Source: Verrucomicrobiales bacterium (GTDB lineage Bacteria > Verrucomicrobiota > Verrucomicrobiia > Verrucomicrobiales > DEV007). Taken from it: a stretch of DNA of 16,282 nt. The stretch is taken from contig JALRFZ010000099.1 of NCBI GenBank assembly GCA_023253615.1, positions 1 to 16,282 of the forward strand, written 5' to 3'. The position numbers were made by a program, and so were the translations under genes. Of this stretch, positions 1 to 8,004 are shown piece by piece. Each line of letters starts with the position of its first letter. The first letter of the stretch is position 1. The notes below the pieces were generated by a model. The model was not told where the DNA came from. It ran no database searches and saw only the letters and a list, made by a program, of their open reading frames with translations.

Positions 1-542
1 AAGATCGTCTTGCCCGAGGCCGTGAGGATCGACTCGGGGTGGAACTGCACGCCGTAGACCTTTTTTTCCTTGTGTCGCAGCCCCATGATTTCGCCCTCGG
101 CCGTCTCGGCGGTGATCTCGAGGCAGTCGGGCAGGGTGTCGCGCTTCACGATGAGGGAATGATAGCGCGTCGCCTCGAACGGCGACTCGATCCCTTTGAA
201 AAGATCCTCGCCATTGTGGAGGATCGGAGAGGTTTTCCCGTGCATGAGCCGATCGGCCCTCACCACGTCGCCACCGTAGACCTCGCCCATGCACTGATGG
301 CCCAGGCAGACGCCGAAGATCGGGATCTCGCCGCCGAAGGTGCGGATGACGTCGCAACTGATCCCCGCCTCGGTCGGCGTGCAGGGTCCGGGCGAGACAC
401 AGATGCGCCCGGGTGCCATCGCGCGGATCTCGTCGATCGTGATCTGGTCGTTGCGATGCACGACGAGATCGGCCCCCAGTTCGCCGAAGTATTGGACGAG
501 GTTGTAGGTGAAGGAGTCGTAGTTGTCGATGACGAGGAGCAT
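1..542 (-). CDS. trpG: Glutamine amidotransferase, anthranilate/aminodeoxychorismate synthase component II (partial)
   Basis: This subunit releases ammonia from glutamine for the chorismate-using synthase subunit in tryptophan or folate synthesis (TrpG/PabA). It starts at ATG 542 ([20 protein letters not shown]) and stays open for 180 codons to the left edge, so only its last residues are missing. Class I amidotransferase marks are all visible: the oxyanion block VSPGPCTP (residues 49-56), the nucleophile elbow GVCLGHQ with Cys79, the MHGKTS block (100-105) typical of TrpG/PabA, and the catalytic pair His168/Glu170 in FHPES. The usual family length is about 190 residues. The sequence does not separate TrpG from PabA, and many bacteria use one protein for both. 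The kinase-like gene upstream ends 34 bp before this start on the same strand, so they may be co-transcribed. Confidence 0.93.
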   Translation of the reverse strand, partial: MLLVIDNYDSFTYNLVQYFGELGADLVVHRNDQITIDEIRAMAPGRICVSPGPCTPTEAGISCDVIRTFGGEIPIFGVCLGHQCMGEVYGGDVVRADRLMHGKTSPILHNGEDLFKGIESPFEATRYHSLIVKRDTLPDCLEITAETAEGEIMGLRHKEKKVYGVQFHPESILTASGKTI

Positions 543-576
543 GGGACCGGGAAGCTACGGCGAGCCGGGGCGCGGG

Positions 577-1191
577 TCAAACGGAAGGGGCGGGCGGGCG
601 GAGCTGCCGGAGGGCGCGGAGCAGGGTCTCCAGCAGGGCCCCTTCGGCCACGACCGGGATCACGTCGATGGGCACGAGATCGCCCGCCTCGTCGATGAAC
701 AGATTCGAGCCTCCCACGTCGAAGATGGCGAGGTGATCGTCCGGGCGGAACCAGGTCGCCTCGCAGAGCCGCACCAATCCCCGCGCTTTTATGAAACCGG
801 CGATCTCGCGTTCGCTCGCATTGCGGCCCGCGATGAAGGGCTGCGAGGTAACGATGCAGAAGCGGCCTTCCCATTCGCGGAATCCTTCCAGCCGGTTCAG
901 TCCGGGATAAAGCAGGTTGCCGAGGAAGAGACGCTGGAAGTATTGCGAGGGCGTGGCCGGCAGCACGCCGAACCAGTCGCTGATCATGCCCGAGACGACG
1001 TCGAGCGGAGTGGGAAAGAGGCCGTAGCCGGCACCGCGGGTGATTTTGAAGACCCGGTCCTGGGTGCCGTATCCAAAGAGATCGTGTTCCCTTCGGCCGC
1101 GGTGAAAGCAGCCGAGGGACTTGGGATCGACCCAAAGCTTCCGTTGATCGGCGAATTCTCCGAGGACGCCGATCTCGCGTTCGCTATTCAC
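577..1191 (-). CDS. Small kinase-fold protein, putative polyvalent protein kinase-like
   Basis: The protein has 204 residues from GTG 1191. The open frame extends further upstream, but that part (Arg/Gly-rich) is the shadow of the preceding ORF. The GTG overlaps the upstream TGA as GTGA, which suggests translational coupling. The fold is suggested by a kinase-like active-site pattern: Lys49 in VFKI resembles the VAIK lysine, QPF at 117-119 sits where a hinge would be, and FDVGGSNLF gives Asp158-x4-Asn163, followed 13 residues after the Asn by Asp176 in PIDVIP. This D-x4-N-x12-D spacing matches the catalytic loop and DFG aspartate of protein kinases. From memory it resembles the short 'putative polyvalent protein kinase' family named from mobile elements. 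No glycine-rich loop is obvious and the substrate is unknown. Placing it in the kinase fold is my inference. Confidence 0.75.
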   Translation of the reverse strand: MNSEREIGVLGEFADQRKLWVDPKSLGCFHRGRREHDLFGYGTQDRVFKITRGAGYGLFPTPLDVVSGMISDWFGVLPATPSQYFQRLFLGNLLYPGLNRLEGFREWEGRFCIVTSQPFIAGRNASEREIAGFIKARGLVRLCEATWFRPDDHLAIFDVGGSNLFIDEAGDLVPIDVIPVVAEGALLETLLRALRQLRPPAPSV

Positions 1192-1391
1192 TCGGAATCG
1201 TTCAGCCGTCCAAGGCTGCGATCGATCTGCAGGGTTTTCTCTTCCCAGGACATCAATCGCTGCGAGGAGAAGACCCTCTCCGCCTCCTCGCGGGAGACCA
1301 AGGGGATCACGGGGCGGACCGTCGTCGTGCCTTCGGACACTTTCGGGCTGTCGTTCTCCGTCCATTCGGGGTAGCTGCCATCAGGATTCAT
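1188..1391 (-). CDS. Small hypothetical protein coupled to the kinase-like gene
   Basis: This 67-aa ORF starts at ATG 1391 (MNPDGSYPEWTEND) and ends in NDSE at TGA 1190-1188, where it overlaps the GTG of the kinase-like gene. I do not recognise it. It is hydrophilic, with a charged second half (SREEAERVFSS, then SWEEKTLQIDRS) that could be helical, and no signal peptide or membrane segment. The frame is open further upstream (to about 1706), but that part lies inside the divergent gene and looks like non-coding arginine-rich shadow, so ATG 1391 is the natural start. No Shine-Dalgarno is evident. The overlap and codon texture favour a real gene. An alternative is that ORF and kinase were once one protein split by a frameshift. 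Confidence 0.55.
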   Translation of the reverse strand: MNPDGSYPEWTENDSPKVSEGTTTVRPVIPLVSREEAERVFSSQRLMSWEEKTLQIDRSLGRLNDSE

Positions 1392-1516
1392 GACGTGGTT
1401 TACTGTTCTCAAGTTCACCGTTTTTGCAAGCCCATATTTCCGGAGCCCTGAAAGTCTCACGGCGGGGCGCGGGACTTGCGGCGTTGCTTCCCGCTTGGAA
1501 TTGAGGCACACTCGTC

Positions 1517-1548
1517 GGGTCAACAGGGTCGGACGACCGACTTGACCC
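1517..1548. promoter_or_regulatory. Nested dyad just upstream of the bla-like/DUF1343 start
   Basis: GGGTCAA (1517-1523) and TTGACCC (1542-1548) form a perfect 7-bp inverted repeat. Between them GTCGG (1528-1532) pairs with CCGAC (1537-1541) around an ACGA loop, leaving a 4-nt bulge on the left. The structure ends 6 bp before ATG 1555, where a ribosome binding site would be. It lies in the roughly 160-bp gap between two divergent genes, so it could be an operator or a 5' leader hairpin. There is no T tract, so it is not a terminator. Confidence 0.35.
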
Positions 1549-1554
1549 TCTTTC

Positions 1555-3984
1555 ATGCACCTCCCGACCCTCGCAAAATCTCCGATGCCTGCGGCCCTGC
1601 TCGCCGGGGCGGCTTTTTGGGGCGTAACGCTTGGAGGGGGCGCGCTCTCCGCCGCGATGAAACCGGACAAACTCCAGGCGATCGACCGCGGGATCGAGGC
1701 GGCCATTTCCCGCGCCGATATCCCCGGAGCGGTCCTGCGGATCGAGTCGAAAGGCGAGGTCTACGAAAAGGCCTATGGCAAACGTCTCGTCTCGCCCGGT
1801 TCCGAGGTGATGACGGTCGACACGATTTTCGATCTCGCGAGTCTCACGAAGGTGATGGCGACGACGCCCTCGATTCTGAAGCTGCTCGAAGACGGCCGTC
1901 TCTCCCTTGACGACCCGGTCGCGAAATGGATTCCCGAATTTCTTGCCGGCGGCGTCCGTCCCGAAGCCGCCGAGCCGAAACCGGTAGCGAAGGAGCGCGA
2001 GGGCATCACGATCCGTCATCTGCTCACCCATCAGAGCGGCCTGCCGCCGGGAATCTTTCTCAGCGAGGGCGACTTCTGGGGCTACGACGAGGGCGTGCGA
2101 CGCGCCGCCACGGTGGGCCTGCTCGAAAAGCCCGGGACCCGCTTCCGCTACAGCGACGTGAATTTCATCCTCCTCGGCGAGATCGTGCGCCGCGTCTCGG
2201 GCGATCGGATCGAGGTCTTTGCGGAGAAGCAATTTTTCGCGCCGCTCGGCATGACGGAGACCGGCTACCGCCCCGCGGTGGAGTCGCTCGCGCGCATCGC
2301 ACCGACCACGGTGATCGCGGACTACGGCCTGCTCCGCGGACAGGTCCACGATCCCACGGCGCGTCGCATGGAGGGCATCGCGGGGCATGCCGGTCTTTTC
2401 GGCACGGTGCGCGACGTCGCGATCTACACGCGTTTCTTCCTGACCGGGAAAAGGCCCGATGGACAGACCTTGCTGTATCCTGACACGATCACCCAAGCGA
2501 CCACGAACCAGCTCCCCGCCGCCCTCGGCGTGGCGCGGGGACTCGGGTGGGACATCTCCTCATCCTTCGCCCATCAGCGCGGCGAGAAATTCCCCCTCGA
2601 CGGATTCGGTCATACCGGCTGGACCGGCACCTCGATCTGGGTCGATCCCGGATCGGAGACTTTCGTGATCCTGCTGACGAACCGCAACCACCCCTCCGAA
2701 GACGGCAAGGTGAAGCCGCTCCGCACCCTTGTCGGCACGCTCGCGGCCGAGGCGGTGGGATACACCAAGCCCGTCCCCGCGCCCGGGCCGGCTGCGGAGA
2801 CTGTCGCGCCGACGGCGAAGACCGCTGCGGGCGATCCCGCGACCGTGCTCAATGGAATCGATGTGTTCGAGCGCGATGGCTTTGCCCTGCTGAAAGGGAA
2901 GAAGGTCGGCCTCGTCACCAATCAGACGGGGATCAATCGCCAGCGGCGTTCGACGATCGATCTCCTCGCCGACGCGCCGGAGGTGGAATTGAAAGTGCTC
3001 TTTTCTCCCGAGCACGGCATCCGCGGAGTGCTCGACCAGGAGGTGATCGACGACGAGATCGACGCCGCCACGGGCCTGCCGGTCTACAGCCTTTACCAAT
3101 CCGAAAAGCGCAAGCCGACACCGGCGCAGCTCGAGGGGCTCGATGCCCTGGTCTTCGACATCCAGGACATCGGTTGCCGTTTCTACACCTATGTCTCGAC
3201 GATGGGGCTGGCGATGGAGGCGGCGAAGGAAGCGGGAATCCGTTTTGTCGTGCTCGACCGCGTCAATCCCATCGGCGGGGTCATCGTCGACGGGCCGGTG
3301 CGGACGGGCGAGGGGAACGACTTCGTCGCCTTTCACGAGATCCCCGTGCAGCATGGCATGACGACCGGAGAGCTGGCACGGATGTTCAACGCCGAGCGCA
3401 AGGTCGGGGCCGACCTCGTCGTCGTCCCGGTGGAGGGGTGGAATCCCGCGATGCGTTTCGACGAGACGGGACTGCCCTGGGTGAATCCCTCGCCGAACAT
3501 GCGCAGTCTCACCCAGGCGCTGCTGTACCCCGGCGTCGGTCTGGTCGAGTTCACGAATGTCTCGGTGGGACGCGGCACGCCCTCGCCTTTCGAGCATATC
3601 GGAGCGCCGTGGATCCACGATGGCAAGCTCGCCCAGAGGATGAGGCGGGAATCCATCCCCGGCGTCGAGATCCTGCCCGACCGGTTCACGCCCGAGGCGA
3701 GCGTCTACAAGAACGAGGATTGTGCCGGAGTGCGGTTTTACCTGAGCGATCGCGAGGCCTTCCGCCCCCTCGATCTCGGCATCGAGCTGATGCGGGCGCT
3801 GCAGGGGATGTATCCGAAAACCTTCACGCTCGAGTCGAAGGGCAACGTCCTCCTCCGCCATGCCCCCACGATCGAGGCCATCCTCGGCGGGGCCGGGCGC
3901 GACGAGGTCCGCGCTCTCTGGAGGCCGGGACTGGAGGAGTTCTTGAAACGGCGCGAGACCTACTTATTGTATCCACGGCCCTGA
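1555..3984 (+). CDS. Exported fusion: serine beta-lactamase-like hydrolase + DUF1343 (NamZ-type exo-N-acetylmuramidase)
   Basis: The protein has 809 residues in two modules. Residues about 35-400 are a class C beta-lactamase/PBP-like serine hydrolase: SLTK (Ser96, Lys99) is the SxxK motif, YSD (199-201) stands in the YxN position, and HTG (353-355) in the KTG position. A Pro/Ala-rich linker (about 406-430) leads to DUF1343, residues about 432-809, with FSPEHG (483-488), FDIQDIG (534-540), SPNM and PFEHIGAPW blocks. DUF1343 proteins of the NamZ type (GH171) release terminal N-acetylmuramic acid from peptidoglycan fragments. In Bacillus, ybbC (namZ) and ybbE (serine hydrolase) are separate neighbouring genes; here the order is hydrolase first, in one chain. 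The N-terminus has a hydrophobic stretch ending in ALSA, consistent with export. ATG 1585 is an alternative start. Confidence 0.9.
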   Translation: MHLPTLAKSPMPAALLAGAAFWGVTLGGGALSAAMKPDKLQAIDRGIEAAISRADIPGAVLRIESKGEVYEKAYGKRLVSPGSEVMTVDTIFDLASLTKVMATTPSILKLLEDGRLSLDDPVAKWIPEFLAGGVRPEAAEPKPVAKEREGITIRHLLTHQSGLPPGIFLSEGDFWGYDEGVRRAATVGLLEKPGTRFRYSDVNFILLGEIVRRVSGDRIEVFAEKQFFAPLGMTETGYRPAVESLARIAPTTVIADYGLLRGQVHDPTARRMEGIAGHAGLFGTVRDVAIYTRFFLTGKRPDGQTLLYPDTITQATTNQLPAALGVARGLGWDISSSFAHQRGEKFPLDGFGHTGWTGTSIWVDPGSETFVILLTNRNHPSEDGKVKPLRTLVGTLAAEAVGYTKPVPAPGPAAETVAPTAKTAAGDPATVLNGIDVFERDGFALLKGKKVGLVTNQTGINRQRRSTIDLLADAPEVELKVLFSPEHGIRGVLDQEVIDDEIDAATGLPVYSLYQSEKRKPTPAQLEGLDALVFDIQDIGCRFYTYVSTMGLAMEAAKEAGIRFVVLDRVNPIGGVIVDGPVRTGEGNDFVAFHEIPVQHGMTTGELARMFNAERKVGADLVVVPVEGWNPAMRFDETGLPWVNPSPNMRSLTQALLYPGVGLVEFTNVSVGRGTPSPFEHIGAPWIHDGKLAQRMRRESIPGVEILPDRFTPEASVYKNEDCAGVRFYLSDREAFRPLDLGIELMRALQGMYPKTFTLESKGNVLLRHAPTIEAILGGAGRDEVRALWRPGLEEFLKRRETYLLYPRP

Positions 3985-4006
3985 AGCACGCGGGCCGGAC
4001 AAGAAC

Positions 4007-4759
4007 ATGGGCAGAAGATCACAGGATGGCACGGACAAGGGGAGCGGCGACTCCTCGCGCTACTCCGTGGACCAATACGAGCGTCCCGTGCTCGAGACGC
4101 CGAACGGGGCGAAGCGCGTCCTCATGCACAGCTGTTGCGCGCCCTGCGCCGCAGAGGTGATGGACGCCCTCGCCGCGTCGAAGATCGAGACGACGATCTT
4201 TTTCTACAATCCCAACATCCACCCGCGCGACGAGTACGAGATCCGCAAGCAGGAGAACATCCGCTACGCCGAGAAGCTCGGGATGGCTTTCGTCGACTGG
4301 GATTACAACGTGCGCGACTGGTTCGACCGCACCGAGGGCATGGAGCACGAGCCAGAGCGGGGGATCCGCTGCACCGCGTGCTTCGACATGCGATTCGAGG
4401 TGACGGCCGACTACGCGGCCGCGCACGGATTCGACCTGATTTCCAGCACGCTCGGGATCTCGCGCTGGAAAAACATGGATCAGATCAACGGCTGTGGCGA
4501 ACGCGCCGCGGCGCGTCATCCGGGCATGACCTACTGGACCTTCAACTGGCGGAAGGAGGGCGGCGCCCAGCGCATGATCGAGATCTCGAAGCGGGAGGAA
4601 TTCTACCAGCAGGAATACTGCGGTTGTGTCTACAGTCTGCGCGACACGAACGCCTGGCGCGACTCCAAGGGGCGGCCGAAGATCAAGCGGCTCGTGAAAT
4701 TCTACGGTCGCGACGCCGTTGTCGGGGAAGGGGAGTCGGCCGAAGCGACCGGCTCCTGA
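4007..4759 (+). CDS. queH: Epoxyqueuosine reductase QueH
   Basis: QueH (formerly DUF208) reduces epoxyqueuosine to queuosine in the wobble position of GUN tRNAs and is the non-homologous replacement for QueG. All cysteine blocks of the family are present in this 250-aa protein: HSCCAPC (Cys43, Cys44, Cys47), RCTACFDMR (Cys122, Cys125) and EYCGCVYS (Cys205, Cys207). These are the candidate ligands for the Fe-S cluster and its adjacent iron. [17 protein letters not shown] and [10 protein letters not shown] are further conserved family segments. The first 30 or so residues are polar and probably variable, so the exact start is less certain than the identity. It begins 22 bp after the fusion hydrolase stop and may share its transcript. 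It is cytoplasmic. Confidence 0.95.
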   Translation: MGRRSQDGTDKGSGDSSRYSVDQYERPVLETPNGAKRVLMHSCCAPCAAEVMDALAASKIETTIFFYNPNIHPRDEYEIRKQENIRYAEKLGMAFVDWDYNVRDWFDRTEGMEHEPERGIRCTACFDMRFEVTADYAAAHGFDLISSTLGISRWKNMDQINGCGERAAARHPGMTYWTFNWRKEGGAQRMIEISKREEFYQQEYCGCVYSLRDTNAWRDSKGRPKIKRLVKFYGRDAVVGEGESAEATGS

Positions 4760-4874
4760 ATTTCCTCCTTGAAAATCCCCGGGCAGGCGGGACACTATCG
4801 GCCCGCCAGAAGGGTCCACCGGACCGGACCTCTCGGGCGACTCCAAACCCGTCTTTCGAGACGGATCGAAAAAA

Positions 4875-4964
4875 GGAGGGATGGCTGAGTCCGGTTTAAG
4901 GCGCTCGACTCGAAATCGAGTGTAGGGAAACCTACCGTGGGTTCGAATCCCACTCCCTCCGCCA
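4875..4964 (+). tRNA. tRNA-Ser(CGA)
   Basis: The acceptor stem GGAGGGA (4875-4881) pairs with TCCCTCC (4954-4960). Discriminator G (4961) and encoded CCA (4962-4964) follow. The anticodon stem CTCGA/TCGAG holds the loop CTCGAAA, giving anticodon CGA, which reads UCG (Ser). The long variable arm (TGTAGGGAAACCTACC region) is typical of type II tRNAs such as Ser. The T arm is GTGGG-TTCGAAT-CCCAC. Total length is 90 nt. Confidence 0.97.
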
Positions 4965-5047
4965 TCGACAGAGGCCGGACCCGGCGAAGCGGGGCCGGCC
5001 TTCGTCGATTTTGGAGAGAAGGGTTCGAACTACGGTTCGATTCGGAG
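4946..5047 (+). repeat. 102-bp direct repeat, copy A (tRNA 3' end + hairpin + tail)
   Basis: This copy begins inside the T arm of tRNA-Ser and takes in the last 19 nt of the tRNA, the downstream hairpin and a tail with GGTTCGAAC and GGTTCGATTCGGAG. An equal-length copy lies 145 bp downstream, with about 13 mismatches by eye, mostly in the hairpin and just after it. Confidence 0.85.
4964..5012 (+). terminator. Hairpin with T tract directly after tRNA-Ser (copy A)
   Basis: The stem runs from 4964 to 4983 on the left and 4990 to 5009 on the right around the loop GCGAAG, with an A-G mismatch, an A-C mismatch and a G-T wobble. A TTTT run (5009-5012) follows. The stem starts at the terminal A of the tRNA CCA, as expected for an intrinsic terminator closing the tRNA transcript. 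Confidence 0.6.
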
Positions 5048-5090
5048 CGAGCGAATGCGAGCGTAGAAAGACGGAGGCGGAGCCGTAGTC

Positions 5091-5192
5091 AATCCCACTC
5101 CCTCCGCCATCGAAAGAGGCCAGCCCCGGCGAAGCGGGGCTGGCCTCTTTCGATTTTGAGAGGAAGGGTTCGAACATCGGTTCGATTCGGAG
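5091..5192 (+). repeat. 102-bp direct repeat, copy B
   Basis: This is the second copy of the tRNA-tail segment. It opens with AATCCCACTCCCTCCGCCA, identical to the last 19 nt of tRNA-Ser, but no tRNA body precedes it: the 43 bp between the copies (5048-5090) have no cloverleaf. The tail after the hairpin again carries GGTTCGAAC and ends TTCGATTCGGAG. Confidence 0.85.
5109..5157 (+). terminator. Perfect 20-bp hairpin with T tract (copy B)
   Basis: Left arm 5109-5128 and right arm 5135-5154 are fully complementary around the loop GCGAAG, followed by a T run (5154-5157). Compared with copy A, one C-G pair became A-T and one G-C pair became A-T with both sides changed, and the imperfect pairs of copy A are repaired. 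It could act as a second terminator in tandem. Confidence 0.6.
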
Positions 5193-5516
5193 TACGCGGA
5201 GGAATCGCCCCAAACCGTTCCGGACGATTCTTGCCCCGACGCTTACCCGCCGGAGAAACGCTCATCCGTCGCCTCCGAACCACCGGGGGACGATCCCGCA
5301 CGCCTTTGCCGTGAAGTTGTCCACCCAGCTCTCCGCGGCAGTCCTGGTTCGCGGGCAGTCCGGGCCGGAGGGCGGACATCCGTTGGCCCGGGATCCCGCG
5401 GGGATCGACCTGCCCGGTATCGCCGCGCCTTTCCCGAGAACACCACGCTCCCGGTCTTTGCTTGTGGCGGGAAGACAAGGAAGCATTGAAGGAGCCGCCG
5501 ATGGGTCAGCCGTCGA
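5193..5516. other. Intergenic stretch without a convincing gene
   Basis: About 320 bp between the second tRNA-tail repeat and the nnrS stop. The open frames here, on either strand, are arginine-rich, overlap one another and show no start signal or family resemblance. I see no clear terminator for the minus-strand operon that ends at 5517, and no tRNA or long inverted repeat. Confidence 0.5.
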
Positions 5517-6716
5517 TCAATCCTCCTCGTCGCGCCGGACAAACCGTCGCCGGTGCCAGAGTAGCCAGAGCAGACCGAGGATCCCCCAGGTCCAGGCCGC
5601 GTAGATGTGGTGCGACACCGTCGTCGAGGGTACCCAGGCCGGAGTGGCCCGGGTCGTCGCGGCGAGCACGCCGAGGAGGACGAGAAACCGCACCCACCAC
5701 GATTTCGCGAAGAAACCCTCGAGGTTGCCGCTGTGTCCGAAGAGCACGCGCGAACCCACGACGAGCATGAGCATGCCGAATCCGCCGATGTAGAGGAGGT
5801 GCTCGATCGCGACGTGCTGCACGTAGTGGAAGGGCGCGAGGACGATGCCGAGCCAGCCGATCGCGAGCGACCAGAAAAGTCCGGTCGTGAGCGAGCCGCC
5901 CCGGCGCGTTTTCCAGTCCACCTCCAGCAGCAGGTAGCCGGCCGCGACGATGGCGCGGACCGCGTAGCCCGCCGCGATCTGGCCGTAGGCTTCGAGAAAA
6001 AAGCTCCCCACCAGCAGGAGGGCGGCGGTGAGGGCGCGGAGCCGTTTCACCCGGGTTTGCGCCGCGGTCTTCGGATCCCCGAAGTCGCCGCCAAGCATCC
6101 GGGGGAAGACGAAGGAGCCGATCCCGAGCACGGGAGGCAGCAGCAGGCCCTGATAGAGGAGGAGATTGGAGAGACGGTAGAGCTGCGGATCGTGCAGGCT
6201 CGCAGCGGTGAGATGCAGGATCGTCCCGGCGAGTCCGCAGATCAGGCCGGTCAGCGCCAACAGCATCTGCGGGGGCGGCGCCTCCTTGCGGAATCCCGCC
6301 ACGCGGACGACGAGACAGAGGAGCAAGGACCCTAGCAAAGCGACAAAACAGGCATCGCCCCAGGCGAGCTGCTGGCGCAGGTGCAGGATCGCGCCGGCCT
6401 GGTGCAGGCCGAAGAGCCAGAGCAGCTCCGCCGGCGTCAGCTTCGGCGCGGTGGCCATGCGGGGGGCGGCCGTGCCGAGGAAGCCGACGACGAAAGCGCC
6501 GCCGAAAGCCTCGATCATGAGCCGGGCATGGACGAGGTTCGGAAAGTAGGTGAGCTGTTGCGCGTAGAAGAGCGGCCACAGCGCCACTCCGGCGACGCCC
6601 CAGGCCGTGCCGCTGGCGAAAAAGAGCCGGTAGGGCTCCGCCGCGAGCCAGGCGAGGCCGCCCTTGCGGGGGCCTTTGGCCTGGTGCTTGCGGTGCTTGC
6701 AGGCGGGAAAACTCAT
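5517..6716 (-). CDS. nnrS: NnrS family haem/copper membrane protein
   Basis: The protein has 399 residues and about ten to twelve hydrophobic segments, the usual NnrS topology. Family blocks are visible: EPYRLFFASG near residue 27, HARLMIEAFGGAFVVGFLGT with His63, EHLLYIGGFGMLMLVVGSRV, FGHSG and a C-terminal HHIYAAWTWG. NnrS proteins are polytopic membrane proteins tied to denitrification and nitric oxide stress. The founding member is described as containing haem and copper; the histidines in these blocks are candidate ligands. The first 20 residues are basic and include one Cys and three His, an unusual extension. It lies 39 bp after the AhbC/NirJ-type gene and is the last gene of the presumed operon, which suggests NO-related or haem-related function here too. 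Confidence 0.85.
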   Translation of the reverse strand: MSFPACKHRKHQAKGPRKGGLAWLAAEPYRLFFASGTAWGVAGVALWPLFYAQQLTYFPNLVHARLMIEAFGGAFVVGFLGTAAPRMATAPKLTPAELLWLFGLHQAGAILHLRQQLAWGDACFVALLGSLLLCLVVRVAGFRKEAPPPQMLLALTGLICGLAGTILHLTAASLHDPQLYRLSNLLLYQGLLLPPVLGIGSFVFPRMLGGDFGDPKTAAQTRVKRLRALTAALLLVGSFFLEAYGQIAAGYAVRAIVAAGYLLLEVDWKTRRGGSLTTGLFWSLAIGWLGIVLAPFHYVQHVAIEHLLYIGGFGMLMLVVGSRVLFGHSGNLEGFFAKSWWVRFLVLLGVLAATTRATPAWVPSTTVSHHIYAAWTWGILGLLWLLWHRRRFVRRDEED

Positions 6717-6755
6717 GATGGACCGGCGGCACGCGATGCGCCCTCCTCCGGGACC

Positions 6756-7973
6756 TTACACCATCGCGAGCGAGGGGTGGCGTTCTTCTTCCCGGAGATA
6801 ACAGCCGGGATCGGAGCCCCAGAGATCGCCGTCGTTGGCGAAGGCGGCCCGGGTGCGGAAACCGCCGCCGCAGATCCCGAACCAACGGCAGCCCGCGCAG
6901 GGACCGCTGAGGCGCGCCTGACGGTCCTCGGAGGAGAGCTGCCCGATCGAGCGGATCGAGGCGAGGGTCTCGGCGGAGACCGGATTGCGGCCTTCCCAGA
7001 TTTCGGAGAAGGGCTGGAGCTTCACGTTGCCGAGGAGGACATCCTGCCAGAACTGGTCGGGGTGGACGTTGCCCTGGGTGTCGATGTTGGCGATGCCGCG
7101 TCCCGAGCTGTTCGCCCCGCCGCCGTTCCATTTCAGGAGCCGCCTTGCCTCCTCGAGGTTGGGGTGGTTTTCCCGCTCCATCCGCACGAGCAGGTAGGCT
7201 CCGTCGGCGGGCTGGGTCACGGTGAGCAACTCGCGGTCGACGCCCTGGGCGTGCCAGGTCTCGACGCGGGCGATGAGGGTGTCGATGGCGCGTCGCGCGG
7301 CCTCGGGCGAGAGCACCTGCAGCTCGCTGCCTCGGCCGGCCGGGACGAGGTGGTAGAAACAGACGCGCTGGATCTCCTCCTCCTCGATGAAATCGAGGAT
7401 GCGGTCGATGTTCTCGACGTTGTGTTTCGTCAGGGTGAGCCGCAGGCCGGTCTTCTGCCCGACCGCGTGGCAGTGGCGGAAGCCCCGCACCGCCGCGTCG
7501 AAGGCCCCTTCCTTGCGGCGGAAATGGTCGTGGATCTCGCCGATGCCGTCGAGGGAGATCCCGACGTAGGCGACCTGCGCGGCCTTGAGAAGGGCGGCCT
7601 TCTCCTCGGTGATGAGGGTGCCGTTGGTGGAGATCGTCAGCTTGAGTCCGGCGGACGAGGCGCTCTCGACGAGATCGAAGAAGCGCGGGTGGATCATCGG
7701 TTCGCCGCCCGAGAGCAGCAAGGAGGGCACCTCGTAGGCGGCGAGATCGGAGACCACTTTCTCCATCTCCTCCCAGGTGAGCTCGCCCGGATATTTCGCC
7801 GCGTTCGAATCGGAATAGCAGTGGACGCAGCGGAGGTTGCACGTGCGGGTGATGTTCCACACGGTGATGGGCTTGCGCGCGTTGGCACTGCGGTGCGGGT
7901 GCGTGCCTTGGCCGTAGCGGAGACCGTCGGCGGGCTGCGCCGCTCCGGTCCAGAGTTTGGTGAGATTGATCAT
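6756..7973 (-). CDS. Radical SAM/SPASM tetrapyrrole-modifying enzyme, AhbC/NirJ type
   Basis: This 405-aa protein carries the radical SAM 4Fe-4S motif CNLRCVHC (Cys45, Cys49, Cys52), the GGEP block (SGGEPMIHP) and a C-terminal SPASM-type cysteine set (Cys359, 362, 368, 391). The N-terminus (MINLTKLWTG, LRYGQG, then ITVWNITRTC) resembles AhbC, which removes acetate side chains from 12,18-didecarboxysiroheme in siroheme-dependent haem synthesis, and NirJ, which acts on the same precursor on the way to haem d1. The sequence alone does not decide between the two. No siroheme decarboxylase (AhbA/B, NirDLGH) or nirS is present in the window. Flanking genes 31 bp upstream (another radical SAM) and 39 bp downstream (nnrS) suggest one transcript. 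The start ATG 7973 fits the family N-terminus. Confidence 0.85.
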   Translation of the reverse strand: MINLTKLWTGAAQPADGLRYGQGTHPHRSANARKPITVWNITRTCNLRCVHCYSDSNAAKYPGELTWEEMEKVVSDLAAYEVPSLLLSGGEPMIHPRFFDLVESASSAGLKLTISTNGTLITEEKAALLKAAQVAYVGISLDGIGEIHDHFRRKEGAFDAAVRGFRHCHAVGQKTGLRLTLTKHNVENIDRILDFIEEEEIQRVCFYHLVPAGRGSELQVLSPEAARRAIDTLIARVETWHAQGVDRELLTVTQPADGAYLLVRMERENHPNLEEARRLLKWNGGGANSSGRGIANIDTQGNVHPDQFWQDVLLGNVKLQPFSEIWEGRNPVSAETLASIRSIGQLSSEDRQARLSGPCAGCRWFGICGGGFRTRAAFANDGDLWGSDPGCYLREEERHPSLAMV

Positions 7974-8004
7974 GATCTAGGGGTGGTGGAAAGAAGCCGG
8001 GGGA

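Noticed and set aside
4769..4798. TTGAAA (4769-4774) and CACTAT (4793-4798) as a promoter for tRNA-Ser
   Set aside because: The -35 is good, but the -10 matches only half of TATAAT with an 18-bp spacer; too weak to annotate.
4946..5192. CRISPR array
   Set aside because: There are only two copies of a long unit derived from a tRNA end, with no short regular repeats or cas genes.
4932..5213. Minus-strand 93-codon frame ending in CRWRREWDSNPR
   Set aside because: Its end is the reverse complement of tRNA-Ser and its repeats; such 'WDSNPR' peptides are well-known tRNA artefacts.
5506..7860. A 784-codon open frame on the minus strand across the nnrS and AhbC/NirJ-type genes
   Set aside because: It is Arg/Pro-rich with no motifs and lies in a different frame from two well-supported genes; long shadows are expected at this GC content.
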